DNA of 53,410 nucleotides, from NCBI GenBank assembly GCA_028292625.1, contig JAQGLY010000039.1, positions 1-53,410 of the forward strand, written 5' to 3'. This stretch comes from Herbaspirillum sp. (GTDB lineage: Bacteria; Pseudomonadota; Gammaproteobacteria; Burkholderiales; Burkholderiaceae_D). A model generated the notes under the pieces. The model ran no database searches. It had not been told where the DNA came from and saw nothing but the letters and a program-made list of their open reading frames with translations. Shown here in pieces: positions 17,365 to 26,447 of the stretch (positions within the stretch are counted from its first letter, which is position 1; each line of letters begins with the position of its first letter). The translations under genes were made by a program, and so were the position numbers.

Positions 17365-18525
17365 TTAACTCCAATGGGTGGCGGTGATGGCGGACAACAG
17401 ATCGGCGACGCGCTTGCGGTTGGCGTGATAGCCGATGAAAACCAGTTCGGAGCGCTGGGACGACGGCGTCTGCGCGGCACGATCGGCAGGATCGGCATCA
17501 GCGGCGGCGCTCTCGGCCAGGGTGATCCGCGCGCGCACGCCCTGCACCAGCACCGGCGAGCGTGCGCCGCCCGCGCGTACGAAGCCCTTGCTGCGCAGAA
17601 TCGGTTCCTGCCGCGCCGCTTCAGCCAGCGCTTGGGTCAATTGCGGCAGCGCTTGCGCGGCATCGCTGCGCAGCGTAAACGACAGCCAGCCAGGGTCCTG
17701 TTCGTGGAAATGTTTATGCGTGGTCAGGCCGTGACTGTGCGCGCCCATGCCCGAATGCGCGTGGCCATTCAGAAAACCCTGATCCGGCAATGGCTGCGCG
17801 TCGGCGCCCGGCATGCGCGCCACCGGCGTGTAGACGCGATTGTGCGCATGCTCCGCGCCGCGCGTGGACTGATGCAGGCGCAGTCCCAGGGCCAGGCGGA
17901 TGTCGAGTTGCGCGTGATACGCCAGTTCCAGAAAACGCACGTTCGGGGCGCGGGCGCGGATCAAGGTTTCCGCGCGTAGCAACGCGGTCTCGTCCAGCGC
18001 ATCGATTTTATTCAGCACGACCACGTCGGCCAGCGCCAATTGCTGTTCGAACAGCCAGGCAGCCGAGGCGTCGGCGTCGGCGTGCGCCCCGGCCTTCGAT
18101 GCTTCCAGCAACAACGGCGTATCGACCACCGCCAGCGTCGCATCCAGCACGAAATCGGCCGCCAGCGCCGGCGTCTGCAGCCATTCCATGACCGCGCTGG
18201 GCAACGCCAGCCCGGAGGTTTCGATCAGCACATGATCGATATTGGCGCGGCGCGCGGCGATCGCCTGCATCGCTGGCAGGAACTGTTCGTCGTCGCCATA
18301 GGCGATCAGGCCATGCGGCAATTCGGCGATGCGGACCTGCGCGGCGCCGCCGATGCCGGAGACGGCTTCGCGGATCAGCGCGCCATCCACCGCGACTTCG
18401 CCGAATTCGTTGATCAGCAGCGCCAGCCGTCGCGTCTGCCGGCGCCGGATCAGGCCGGCCAGCAGCGTGGTTTTGCCCGCACCCAGAAAACCGGTGACGA
18501 TGGTGACCGGAATCGGACCGCTCAT
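17365..18525 (-). CDS. cobW: CobW-type G3E GTPase lacking the CXCC motif
   Basis: This 386-residue COG0523 protein has Walker A GFLGAGKTTLL at residues 12-22, IETSGLALPSAV and VVLNKIDALDET. The metal chaperone family normally carries a CXCC metal site in NGCICC; at that position this protein has ELPHGLIAYGDDEQF, with no cysteine. A histidine-rich patch lies later, with HAHSGMGAHSHGLTTHKHFH near residues 255-276. The role in cobalamin synthesis, probably cobalt or zinc delivery to the chelatase, is inferred from the operon. The ATG overlaps the cobJ-cobK stop (ATGA). Longer upstream frames are antisense of that gene. Confidence 0.92.
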   Translation of the reverse strand: MSGPIPVTIVTGFLGAGKTTLLAGLIRRRQTRRLALLINEFGEVAVDGALIREAVSGIGGAAQVRIAELPHGLIAYGDDEQFLPAMQAIAARRANIDHVLIETSGLALPSAVMEWLQTPALAADFVLDATLAVVDTPLLLEASKAGAHADADASAAWLFEQQLALADVVVLNKIDALDETALLRAETLIRARAPNVRFLELAYHAQLDIRLALGLRLHQSTRGAEHAHNRVYTPVARMPGADAQPLPDQGFLNGHAHSGMGAHSHGLTTHKHFHEQDPGWLSFTLRSDAAQALPQLTQALAEAARQEPILRSKGFVRAGGARSPVLVQGVRARITLAESAAADADPADRAAQTPSSQRSELVFIGYHANRKRVADLLSAITATHWS

Positions 18526-20129
18526 GCCTTGCGCTCCGCCGCCGCTGCGGCCGGTTCCTGCGCGTTCCAGGCAGCCAGCTGCCGCAACGCGGCGTCGATA
18601 TTGTCGACCGCCAGCGGATACGCCAGCGCCGGACGTTGGACCACGATCAACGGAATGCCCAGCGCCCGCGCCGCTGCGGCCTTGGCGCCGTAGCCGCCGG
18701 CGTCGCCGGAATCCTTGGTCACCACGCAATCGATCCGCCAGTCGCGCCACAAGGCTTCGTTGAATCCCTGTGAAAACGGCCCCTGCATCGCGCATAACTG
18801 TTGCCGCGGGATGCCCAGGTCGAGCGCGCGCTGCACGAATTCCGGCTCGGCGGTGACCCGCGCAAACCAGTCGCGCCGCGCCGCGCCCGGTGCTTGCAAA
18901 AATCCCGCCAGGTCCTTGGAGCCGGTCGCCAGGAAAATACGTTTCCCGTGCGCGATCGCCGCTTCGGCGGCCTGGGCGATCGAAACGCAGAGCGAGATGC
19001 CGGGACCGGCGGCGGACGGCGTCAGCGCGCTCGGGCGTTCATAGCGCAGATACGGAATCCCGAGTTCCCGCGACAAGGCCATCAATTGCGCGGAAATCAC
19101 CGTCGCATACGGATGCGTCGCGTCCAGCAGCACGCGCGCCCGGCTGCGCTGCAACGCCTGCCGCCGCGCTTCGACGCCGTGGCGTCCGGCCCACACCGTC
19201 GCGCCCGGACAGTCGCGCTGCGCAATGCCGCCGCCGTATTCGGTCGCGGTCGACACCACCACCGGATGACCCTGCGCCGCCGCAGCCGCGGCCAGCGCAT
19301 TGCCGTCGCCGGTGCCGGAAAACACCCAGACCGCGGCGTCCGGCAGCGCATCGCCATCCGTCGTCCCGGCCGTTGCCGCCGGCGCCGCATCCGCCGCCCA
19401 GTCGTTATATCCGCGCGGCGTGAAAATCCAGTCGCGCTTGCGTTGCGTGAAGCGATTGCCGATGACGATGGTGGTCAGCATGTCGAATTGCAGCGACGGC
19501 AGTTCGTCGAGCCGATGTATCGCGACCTGCTGCTCCGGGCGATAGGCGTTTCTGACCACGCCGCACAACGTATGCGGCGCTTTCGATTCCAGCATCAGCT
19601 TGAGAATGCGGTACACGCCCTCGCGGCGGCCGGCGCTCTGCACGTTGTACAAAACACAGGCCAGATCGGCTTGCGCGATATGGCGCGCGCGATGTTCTAT
19701 CCACTCCCACGGACACAGCAGGTCGGACAGGCTCAGCGTGGCGAAGTCGTGCGACAGCGGCGACCCCAGCAGCGACGCGCAGGCGTTGGCCGAGGTAATC
19801 CCGGGAATCACGTTGACGGCGTAGGTATCGTCGTCGCGCATTTCCTCGAAGGCCAGCGCCGCCATCGCATAAATACCGATATCGCCGCTGGAAATCAGCG
19901 CCACTTTGGCGCCCGCGCGCGCCTTGGCGATCGCCAGCAATGCGCGTTCGCGTTCCTGCGTCAGCGGCGGCGTGTGGATTTCCTTGCCGTCCAGCCAGGG
20001 CGCGATCCAGCGCAGATACAGCTCATAGGCGACGATCACATCGCTGTCGCGCAACGCGGCTTCGGCGCGCGGCACGATCATGTCGGCGAAACCGGGACCG
20101 GCCGACACCAGATTCAATACACCGCTCAT
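18522..20129 (-). CDS. cobJK: Fused precorrin-3B C17-methyltransferase (CobJ) and precorrin-6A reductase (CobK)
   Basis: This 535-residue protein has two domains. Residues 1-~245 are a tetrapyrrole methylase of the CobJ/CbiH type: LNLVSAGPGFADMIVPRAEA, LISSGDIGIYAMAALAFEE, VIPGITSANACASLLGSPL and TTIVIGNRF. A ~20-residue Ala-rich linker follows. Residues ~266-535 are CobK/CbiJ: VWVFSGTGDGNALAAA, LLDATHPYATVISAQLMALS and VVTKDSGDAGGYGAKAAAAR. One chain would do ring contraction with C17 methylation and the later reduction of precorrin-6A, steps that are not consecutive. It is translationally coupled to cbiG and cobW by ATGA overlaps. Confidence 0.93.
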   Translation of the reverse strand: MSGVLNLVSAGPGFADMIVPRAEAALRDSDVIVAYELYLRWIAPWLDGKEIHTPPLTQERERALLAIAKARAGAKVALISSGDIGIYAMAALAFEEMRDDDTYAVNVIPGITSANACASLLGSPLSHDFATLSLSDLLCPWEWIEHRARHIAQADLACVLYNVQSAGRREGVYRILKLMLESKAPHTLCGVVRNAYRPEQQVAIHRLDELPSLQFDMLTTIVIGNRFTQRKRDWIFTPRGYNDWAADAAPAATAGTTDGDALPDAAVWVFSGTGDGNALAAAAAAQGHPVVVSTATEYGGGIAQRDCPGATVWAGRHGVEARRQALQRSRARVLLDATHPYATVISAQLMALSRELGIPYLRYERPSALTPSAAGPGISLCVSIAQAAEAAIAHGKRIFLATGSKDLAGFLQAPGAARRDWFARVTAEPEFVQRALDLGIPRQQLCAMQGPFSQGFNEALWRDWRIDCVVTKDSGDAGGYGAKAAAARALGIPLIVVQRPALAYPLAVDNIDAALRQLAAWNAQEPAAAAAERKA

Positions 20130-20935
20130 GCCTGCGTCCCGCCTGCGTCGGCGCCGGAACGGTCATCCGCGGGCTCATCGGGCAGGTCCTGCACGATCGC
20201 CACGGCAACGCCTTCGAGCGTGGTTTTCGGGACGACCAATTTACCGCGCCCGCACGCAATCAGCGCGCACGGTTCGCACACGCCGTCCAGCCCGATGTTC
20301 TGCTGCACCCATTCCGACGGCTTGCCGATCCAGGCGCGCGCGGCCACGGTGTCGCGCGCAATGATCCGCAGCGGGATATTGTGCGCGGCGCTGAAGGCCA
20401 GCAAACCAGGCTCATCGGCTTTCAGGTCTATCGTCGCGATTTCGCGGACCTGATTCAGCGAACGTCCCTGCAGCGCCGTCAGCACTGCCGCTTCGATGCG
20501 CTCGACCGGCACGCCCTTGCGGCAGCCGATGCCGATGACGAACGGTTTCAGCGCTTCGGTGGCGGTGGTCACCACCGGCACCGCGCCGACCGCGTTGGCC
20601 ACGCGATAGGTCAGCCGGTTGGCGCCGCCTTCGTGACCGCCCAGCAGCGAGACGGCGAAGCGCCCGCCCTCGTCCAGCAGCACCACGGCCGGATCGCTGT
20701 GCTTGTCCCGGATCATGCCGTTGAGGAAACGCAATGCGATGCCGGTGGCGGCCAGCACGATCCACTGACGGTGGCGGCTGGCGGCATATGCGGCGGCGAA
20801 CTGGCTTTTTTGCGGCAGTCCCGCCTGCAGCCAGGGCCGGTATATGGTGCCGCCCAGCTGCTCCTGCAAACGCTGCGCCAACGCTTCCCCTTCCACGCGC
20901 ACCGGCCAGATGCCTATCGATAGCTCTTCGTTCAT
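20126..20935 (-). CDS. cbiG: Cobalt-precorrin-5A hydrolase CbiG, short form
   Basis: The protein has 269 residues. Residues ~50-135 match the CbiG N-terminal domain: WIVLAATGIALRFLNGMI, VVLLDEGGRFAVSLLGGHEG and ANRLTYRVANAVGAVPVVTT. Residues ~145-260 match the CbiG C-terminal/CobE domain: VIGIGCRKGVPVERIEAAV, FSAAHNIPLRI and CEPCALIACGRGKLVVPKT. Full-length CbiG proteins are about 330-370 residues with a middle domain that is absent here. CbiG opens the ring lactone and releases acetaldehyde in the oxygen-independent route. ATGA overlaps tie it to both neighbours. Confidence 0.9.
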   Translation of the reverse strand: MNEELSIGIWPVRVEGEALAQRLQEQLGGTIYRPWLQAGLPQKSQFAAAYAASRHRQWIVLAATGIALRFLNGMIRDKHSDPAVVLLDEGGRFAVSLLGGHEGGANRLTYRVANAVGAVPVVTTATEALKPFVIGIGCRKGVPVERIEAAVLTALQGRSLNQVREIATIDLKADEPGLLAFSAAHNIPLRIIARDTVAARAWIGKPSEWVQQNIGLDGVCEPCALIACGRGKLVVPKTTLEGVAVAIVQDLPDEPADDRSGADAGGTQA

Positions 20936-21804
20936 GAGACGGTCTCCTTGTTGCTTACCCGGCTTGTCTTGCCTGCCGGAACAGCGTCATTGTCCGCCGC
21001 TTCCGGTTTTGCCGCGCGGGAAGTCTGGGTCCTTGTCGCGCGCTTTTTCTTGACGACGCGGAACAAATGGGTGAAATCCTTGGAATACAGGCTGGATTCG
21101 GCCTGCTGTCCCCGGTCCAGGGCGGCGCCGACCAGCATCATCGTGGTCAGATTCCACGCGCCGCGCTTGGTTTCCGCCAGGACGGTCGCCAGCGTGCCGG
21201 TATACGTCCTTTGTTCCGGCCAGCTGGCGCGGTAAACCAGCGTCACCGGGGTATCGTCCGGATAGTGCAGCCGCAGATCGCCGACGATTTTCTTCAAATG
21301 CGGGCCGGACAGGAAAATGCACATGGTGGCGCGGTGTTCGGCCAGCAGGGCGATGGCCTCGGTTTCCGGCACGGCCGAGGCACGGCCGGAAACGCGGGTC
21401 AGGATCACCGTTTGCGAGACTTCCGGCTTGGTCAGTTCGGCCTGCACGGCGGCGGCGGCGGCGGTAAACGACGACACGCCCGGCACCACTTCATACGCGA
21501 TGCCGAGCGCATCGAGGCGGCGCATCTGTTCGGCGGTCGCGCCGTAGATCGCGGGATCGCCGGAATGCAGACGCACCACGTCCATACCGGCTTCATGGGC
21601 GCGCAGATAGCAGGCCTGCTGCTGTTCCAGATTCAGTCCGGCGGTGTCGATCAGTTCGGCGGCGGGGTCGCAGTGCTGCAGCATGTCGGTCGGCACCAGC
21701 GAGCCGGCGTACATCACCATTCTGACCTGGCCCAGCAGTTTGGCGCCGCGCAGCGTGATCAGATCGGGGGCGCCGGGGCCGGCGCCTACAAAATAGACTT
21801 TCAT
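20932..21804 (-). CDS. cobM: Precorrin-4 C11-methyltransferase
   Basis: This is a 290-residue SAM-dependent tetrapyrrole methylase (CobM/CbiF). Landmarks are VYFVGAGPGAPDLITLRGAK, MVMYAGSLVPTDML, VRLHSGDPAIYGATAEQMRR, EVVPGVSSFTAAAAAVQAEL and ILTRVSGRASAVP. The catalytic domain ends near residue 250; a ~40-residue basic, disordered tail rich in Lys, Arg and Thr follows and is unusual for the family. The ATG has GGAAA upstream. The 168-base gap to cobI holds a palindromic repeat. Confidence 0.95.
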   Translation of the reverse strand: MKVYFVGAGPGAPDLITLRGAKLLGQVRMVMYAGSLVPTDMLQHCDPAAELIDTAGLNLEQQQACYLRAHEAGMDVVRLHSGDPAIYGATAEQMRRLDALGIAYEVVPGVSSFTAAAAAVQAELTKPEVSQTVILTRVSGRASAVPETEAIALLAEHRATMCIFLSGPHLKKIVGDLRLHYPDDTPVTLVYRASWPEQRTYTGTLATVLAETKRGAWNLTTMMLVGAALDRGQQAESSLYSKDFTHLFRVVKKKRATRTQTSRAAKPEAADNDAVPAGKTSRVSNKETVS

Positions 21805-21848
21805 GTGTTTTTCCGTGGTTAAAACATTTTTTGATGCAAGATTCTGTG

Positions 21849-21955
21849 CGCTTCCTTCGATACGCCGCTTTGCGACTACTCAGGACGAACGGGCTTTTTG
21901 AAAATTTACTAAATCCCCCGTTCGTCCTGAGTAGGCTGAAAGCCGTATCGAAGGG
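21849..21955. repeat. Long palindromic repeat element, copy 1
   Basis: Nested inverted repeats are present: an outer pair CCTTCGATACG / CGTATCGAAGG and an inner pair CTACTCAGGACGAACGGG / CCCGTTCGTCCTGAGTAG around a ~25-base AT-rich loop. The same element recurs at 26312-26415. It sits between the cobI stop and the cobM start inside the operon, so it will be transcribed and can fold into a long hairpin. This is a REP/MITE-like dispersed repeat rather than a gene. Confidence 0.85.
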
Positions 21956-21972
21956 CTATCGCTGACCTGAAA

Positions 21973-22707
21973 TCATTGCGCCCGCCGCTCCACAGCCTTC
22001 TTCCGAATCAGCAAAGTCGCCAGGTACCCGCTAGCTTCATTCGCATCCAATTGCTCCAGGCCGGCCGCCAACATCTCTCCCGGCAGCCCGATCCGCCGCG
22101 CGAAGGCGCAATGCCGCGCAATCCCCATCTCGCGCAGCAAGGCCAGCACCCATTCCAGGCGTTGGCCGATTTTCATCAGCACCACCACGTCATGCGAGGC
22201 GATGTCCGCGCGCAGCGCCGCCGCGTCGTCCGGACACGGCAGGATCAGCATGCGCTCCTTGCCTTCGCCCAGCGGCCAGTCCAGCGCCGCCGCCGCCGCC
22301 GCATAGCTGGTGATGCCGGGAAAGGTCCGATGCGGGAAATCCGGCAGCCGTTCGCGCAGGGCCGCCAGCACATAAGCATAGGTCGAATAGGTCAGCGTAT
22401 CGCCGATGGTCAGATACGCCACGTTGCGTCCGGCGCGCAATTCGGCCGCGATGCTGTCGGCCAGTTCGCCGTAATGCGTGCGCAATACGCTGCGGTCGGG
22501 ATCCATATTGAATTCGATCTCGCGCAGGCGCTCCGGGCGCAGGGCGATCCCCGCCAGACATTGCAGCGCCACCGAAGTCTCGGCGGTGCGTGCGCGCGGC
22601 GCGAAAATCAGATCGGCGCTTTGCAAGGCTTCCAGCGCCGCCAACGGCAGGTAACCGGCCGGGCCGGGGCCGACGCCTATGCCCCAGAAACGGCCGACGC
22701 CGCTCAT
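21973..22707 (-). CDS. cobI: Precorrin-2 C20-methyltransferase
   Basis: This 244-residue methylase (CobI/CbiL) has landmarks FWGIGVGPGPAGYLPLAALE, DLIFAPRARTAET, VAYLTIGDTLTYSTYAYVLA, TFPGITSYAAAAAALDWPL and VVVLMKIGQRLEWVLALLRE. It adds the C20 methyl group to precorrin-2 or its cobalt form. The ATG at 22707 overlaps the cbiD stop (ATGA). The frame is open further upstream but only as antisense of cbiD. The copy-1 repeat follows its stop codon. Confidence 0.94.
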   Translation of the reverse strand: MSGVGRFWGIGVGPGPAGYLPLAALEALQSADLIFAPRARTAETSVALQCLAGIALRPERLREIEFNMDPDRSVLRTHYGELADSIAAELRAGRNVAYLTIGDTLTYSTYAYVLAALRERLPDFPHRTFPGITSYAAAAAALDWPLGEGKERMLILPCPDDAAALRADIASHDVVVLMKIGQRLEWVLALLREMGIARHCAFARRIGLPGEMLAAGLEQLDANEASGYLATLLIRKKAVERRAQ

Positions 22708-23873
22708 GCCGCCGCTCCCAGCGGATTGCCGGCCAGATCGAACAGGCGCACCTCGATCCGCTGCACCGCCGGCACGCGCGCATGCGCCAGCCGCGCGATG
22801 CGTTGCTCCATATCGATCCACAGCGCTTGCGCGCCGGCTTCGGGTTTCAGTATTTCCATTGCCGCTTCCACTGTATTTGCCTGCCGTATTTTCTCTACCG
22901 TCAACGCGCCGTAACCGCGCTCAGCCGCCACCTGCGCGACGCTGTCCATCGCCATATTGCTTTTACTCGAATGCGTATCCCACGCGCCGGCCAATACTTT
23001 AGCCAGCTTGCCCGGGTGTCCGGCCAGCCACAGCGCCGGCAATTCCCGTCCCTGCTCCAGCAGCGCGGCCTGGGTGAAATCCAGCGCGTCGCCCAGGAAG
23101 TTGGCGATCTGCACCGTTTGCGCTTCTTCCAGGCCCAAGGTATCGCGGGCGAAATCGCGGCCGATCTTGCCCGGTAGATACGCCACCGCCGGCGCCGCGT
23201 CCGCCAGCGCGACCCGCACATACACTTCGATCGACGCTACCCACGACGCCATCGACATCGGCTCGACGATGCCGGACGTCCCCAGTATCGAAATGCCGCC
23301 GACTATCCCCAGCCGCGGATTGAAGGTCTTGCGCGCGATCGTCTCGCCGTTCTCGCATCCTATCGCCAGATCGAAACCCTGCTCCGGCGCGACGCCGCAT
23401 TCCGTTTTCATCTCGGCCACCGCCTGACGCATCATGGCGCGCGGCACTGGATTGATGGCCGGTTCGCCGACCGCCACACGCAGGCCTGGCCGGGTCGCGG
23501 TGCCCACGCCGGCGGCAGCCAAAAAACGGACTTCGCCGCAATCGTTGCGCCGCACTTCGGCGAAAATCGTCGCGCCGTGCGTGTTGTCCGGATCGTCGCC
23601 GCCGTCCTTCAGGACCTCGGCGCGCACCGTTTCCGTATTCAGGCGCCGCACCGCCTGGATCGGCACCACCAGATAATGCTTCCCATCCGGCAGCGCAACC
23701 TCCGCATGCAGCCGGCGCTGTTCGCGCAGCAGCAGGGCCAGCGCCGCGATCACCGCCGCCGTTGCGCAACTGCCGGTGGTGCGGCCGCGACGCAGGCCGT
23801 TGTCGGCGAGCACGCGCAAATCGAACTCCGCGCGCCGCAGCTCCGCATCCTCTGGCGGCGCAGTATCAGCCAC
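22704..23873 (-). CDS. cbiD: Cobalt-precorrin-5B C1-methyltransferase
   Basis: This 389-residue CbiD protein is not related to the tetrapyrrole methylase fold of CobF. Landmarks are [19 protein letters not shown] near the N-terminus, [56 protein letters not shown] and [16 protein letters not shown]. It methylates C1 in the oxygen-independent pathway. The start is probably the GTG at 23873, overlapping the end of the cbiX-cobH gene by eight bases; no ATG lies nearby in frame. CbiD together with CbiG indicates the cobalt-early route. Confidence 0.93.
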   Translation of the reverse strand: MADTAPPEDAELRRAEFDLRVLADNGLRRGRTTGSCATAAVIAALALLLREQRRLHAEVALPDGKHYLVVPIQAVRRLNTETVRAEVLKDGGDDPDNTHGATIFAEVRRNDCGEVRFLAAAGVGTATRPGLRVAVGEPAINPVPRAMMRQAVAEMKTECGVAPEQGFDLAIGCENGETIARKTFNPRLGIVGGISILGTSGIVEPMSMASWVASIEVYVRVALADAAPAVAYLPGKIGRDFARDTLGLEEAQTVQIANFLGDALDFTQAALLEQGRELPALWLAGHPGKLAKVLAGAWDTHSSKSNMAMDSVAQVAAERGYGALTVEKIRQANTVEAAMEILKPEAGAQALWIDMEQRIARLAHARVPAVQRIEVRLFDLAGNPLGAAA

Positions 23874-25554
23874 GCGCGGGCGCAAGCGGCGCCGCCGTTT
23901 GCCACGCCAGCGATTGCGCATGCAATTGCGTCACCGCATCGATCATCAAACCGTTGACCACGCTGGCCGCCCACGGCGATCCGCCACGCGTCCCGGCATT
24001 CGTGATGCGCGGCACTTGCAGGCAGCGGCGCAGGTCCTCCTTGCTTTCGCGGGTGCCGACGAATCCGACCGGCAAACCGATCACCAGTTGCGGACGCCAG
24101 CCGTGTTCGCGGATCAAGCGGGTCGCTTCGACGATGGCGGTGGGCGCGTCGCCGATCGCCAATACGATGTCGTTGCCGAATTTTTCCCAGGCGCGGCGGA
24201 TACCGGCGGCCGAACGGGTGATGCCCTGCGCCTGCGCGATCAAATGCGTTTCGCGATCGTGCACGCCGCACCAGGTGGCGATTCCGAGCTGCTCCAGCAA
24301 CGCACGCTTGAGGCCGGTCTGCACCATCGTCACATCGGTCACCACGCGCTTGCAGCGCAGCAGCGCACGGATGCCGATGTCGATGGCGCCCGGCGACAGG
24401 TAAATATCGTCGATCGCGTTAAAGTCGCCGCTGGTATGCACCAGCCGCTGCAGCACCGTCAGATGCGCGGCGGGGAAAGCCGACCAGTCGCGGCCGGCGG
24501 CGATGATGCGGAAACTTTCGGCTTCGATCGGATGCGGTTCGTAGGCGGGAAAAACCGGCCGCTCCGACGTCGCCGGCGCGGCGTCCGCTTCGCGCAGGCG
24601 CGCATTTTCCTTTGCCAGCAGACCCTGCACCTGCAAATGGTGCGCACGCTGCGGTTCGCCGACCTGCTCTTCGAAGCCGACGATCTGCACCCGGTATTTG
24701 CACAGTGAGCAATTCATCGCGGCGCGGCCTTCGATCGCTTCGCGCGCGCGTTCGATCATCACCTCGGCCACCAGCGGGTGCGGGCCGAGATAGCCGGCTG
24801 TCATTACTTGCAATTGCGGTTCGCGTTCGCGCAGTGCATCGGCGGCGGCATGGATGCGCTTGACCAGCACGCCGTCGAACAGGAAAAACGGCAGCACCAT
24901 CAATCGCGCGTAACCCAGCCGCGCCGCCATGCGCAGGCCGTCGGCCACCAGCGGCGCGGCGACGCCGGAATAACAGACCACCGCCGCACCGAAACCCATG
25001 CCCTCTTCCAGCATGCGCGCCAGTTTCGCCATGTCGCCGTTGGCGTCCGGATCGGTGGTGCCGCGTCCGACCAGTACCAGGCAGGTGTCGGCGCGGCGCA
25101 CGGTCGGCGCGGCCGGCGCCGTCGCTTCTGCCTCGACGATGCGCTGCTGCGCCAGTTGCAGCAATTTCGGATGCAGATCCAGCGGCGCGCCGAAATGCAG
25201 ATCGATGTCCGGATGCAGCCGCGCCATCGCCAGCAATTCGGCGGGCATATCGTTCTTTGCATGGCGCGCGGCCAGCAGCACGCCGGGCACGACCGCGATG
25301 CGGGTGCTGCCGGCGGCGATGTTTTGTTCGACGGCTTCGGCGATGGTCGGGCTGGAAAATTCAAGATAGCCATGGCTGACGGGCTGCCGCGGCGTCGCGC
25401 TTTGCTTCGCGCTTTCCCGCACCAATTCGACCAGCGCTTCGAATTCGCGCACGCTGTCCGGATCGCGGCTGCCGTGGCCGGCTACGACGATGCCGAAAGC
25501 GCTGTCGAATTGCGTGACGGCGGCGGTCGCGGATGCGGCGGAAATGGCTGACAT
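23866..25554 (-). CDS. cbiX-cobH: Fused cobaltochelatase CbiX and precorrin-8X methylmutase CobH
   Basis: This is a 562-residue fusion. The N-terminal ~280 residues carry two CbiX/SirB halves: [20 protein letters not shown] with [15 protein letters not shown], and [19 protein letters not shown] with [14 protein letters not shown]. They insert cobalt into sirohydrochlorin. A stretch with CSLCKYR and a coiled helical linker follows. Residues ~340-560 are CobH/Cbi[54 protein letters not shown] and [17 protein letters not shown]. The first and one of the last ring steps are thus on one chain. The ATG overlaps the cbiE stop (TGATG). Confidence 0.94.
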   Translation of the reverse strand: MSAISAASATAAVTQFDSAFGIVVAGHGSRDPDSVREFEALVELVRESAKQSATPRQPVSHGYLEFSSPTIAEAVEQNIAAGSTRIAVVPGVLLAARHAKNDMPAELLAMARLHPDIDLHFGAPLDLHPKLLQLAQQRIVEAEATAPAAPTVRRADTCLVLVGRGTTDPDANGDMAKLARMLEEGMGFGAAVVCYSGVAAPLVADGLRMAARLGYARLMVLPFFLFDGVLVKRIHAAADALREREPQLQVMTAGYLGPHPLVAEVMIERAREAIEGRAAMNCSLCKYRVQIVGFEEQVGEPQRAHHLQVQGLLAKENARLREADAAPATSERPVFPAYEPHPIEAESFRIIAAGRDWSAFPAAHLTVLQRLVHTSGDFNAIDDIYLSPGAIDIGIRALLRCKRVVTDVTMVQTGLKRALLEQLGIATWCGVHDRETHLIAQAQGITRSAAGIRRAWEKFGNDIVLAIGDAPTAIVEATRLIREHGWRPQLVIGLPVGFVGTRESKEDLRRCLQVPRITNAGTRGGSPWAASVVNGLMIDAVTQLHAQSLAWQTAAPLAPARG

Positions 25555-26261
25555 CAGACGGCCTCCGGCGGTGCTTCGATCTGGCTGGGCATCGGCGCGC
25601 GGGTGCGGATCAGCATGATGCTCATGTCGGTGAATTCGCGCGCCACGCAATCGGCCAGCGTGCCGCGCCATTCGGCTTCGTTGCCGGTCAGGTTTTCCCA
25701 GACTTCGGTCGGATGATCGGAGGCGACGCCCTGCTCCAGCAGGTAGGCGGCGATATGGCGCGGCATGAACGAACGGGCGGCGTCCCACGGGCATGGAATG
25801 ACGATGGCGTTGCGCTCGTCATTGAGCACATGCACCAGATGCCGTTTGAACGGCGTCAGATCGCCGCGGCGGTGAAAGGTGATGAAGGTGGTTTCGTCGA
25901 AACAGACCTTGGCGCGCGAGGCCAGGATTTGCGCGGACGAGATGCCGGGCAGGGTATCGACCGGATGGCCGCAGGCGCGTTCCACGCGCTCCAGATATTG
26001 GAACCCGCTGAAATGGATGTCGCCCATGAAGACCACCACGCATTTCTTGCCGGCGTGATGCGCGCGCGCCACCAGGTCGAGCTGCGCGACCTGGTCGCGA
26101 TAGCCCATTTTGACGATTTCGGCGCGCTCGGGAATGATGCTTTGCACCACGGCCAGCACTGCATCGAAGCCGGCGACCAGGTCGGCGTCGGCGATCAGTT
26201 GCGCGCCGCGCTGGGTCAGGTAGCCGATGTCGCCGGGGCCGGCGCCTATGCATATGATCAT
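25554..26261 (-). CDS. cbiE: Precorrin-6Y C5,15-methyltransferase, CbiE (methylase) subunit only
   Basis: This 235-residue tetrapyrrole methylase has landmarks [57 protein letters not shown] and [15 protein letters not shown]. In aerobic bacteria CbiE is usually fused to the decarboxylating C15-methylase CbiT as CobL (about 400 residues). Here the CbiT half is missing and no separate cbiT appears in the window. It is less like CobF, which lacks the [14 protein letters not shown] region. Copy 2 of the palindromic repeat lies just upstream of its leader. Confidence 0.85.
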   Translation of the reverse strand: MIICIGAGPGDIGYLTQRGAQLIADADLVAGFDAVLAVVQSIIPERAEIVKMGYRDQVAQLDLVARAHHAGKKCVVVFMGDIHFSGFQYLERVERACGHPVDTLPGISSAQILASRAKVCFDETTFITFHRRGDLTPFKRHLVHVLNDERNAIVIPCPWDAARSFMPRHIAAYLLEQGVASDHPTEVWENLTGNEAEWRGTLADCVAREFTDMSIMLIRTRAPMPSQIEAPPEAV

Positions 26262-26311
26262 TTTTTCTTGCTGCTTTCTTTTCTGTTCGGTTCTATGAAT
26301 TTACCGTGGGA

Positions 26312-26415
26312 GCGCTTCCTTCGATACGGCCTACTCAGGACGAACGGTTTTCTTTAAATTCTCCAAAATCCCGTTCGTCCTGAGTAGAAGCGCAGCTTCG
26401 TATCGAAGGAAGCGC
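26312..26415. repeat. Long palindromic repeat element, copy 2
   Basis: Same architecture as the element at 21849-21955: outer arms GCGCTTCCTTCGATACG / CGTATCGAAGGAAGCGC and inner arms CTACTCAGGACGAACGG / CCGTTCGTCCTGAGTAG, with a short AT-rich loop. It lies between chlID and cbiE, the other sizeable gap in the operon. The pairing is strong enough that the transcript should form a hairpin of about 100 bases. Confidence 0.85.
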
Positions 26416-26447
26416 ACGGCCCGCAAATCACCAAAATATCCCACATT

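Noticed and set aside
18801..20453. 550-codon plus-strand frame opposite cobJ-cobK and cbiG
   Set aside because: Arginine-rich composition typical of the complement of GC-rich genes; the minus strand has diagnostic methylase and reductase motifs.
21849..26415. Palindromic repeats as a CRISPR array or rho-independent terminators
   Set aside because: There are only two copies, 4.4 kb apart, with no spacers. The palindromes lack the terminal T-runs of terminators and occur inside an operon.
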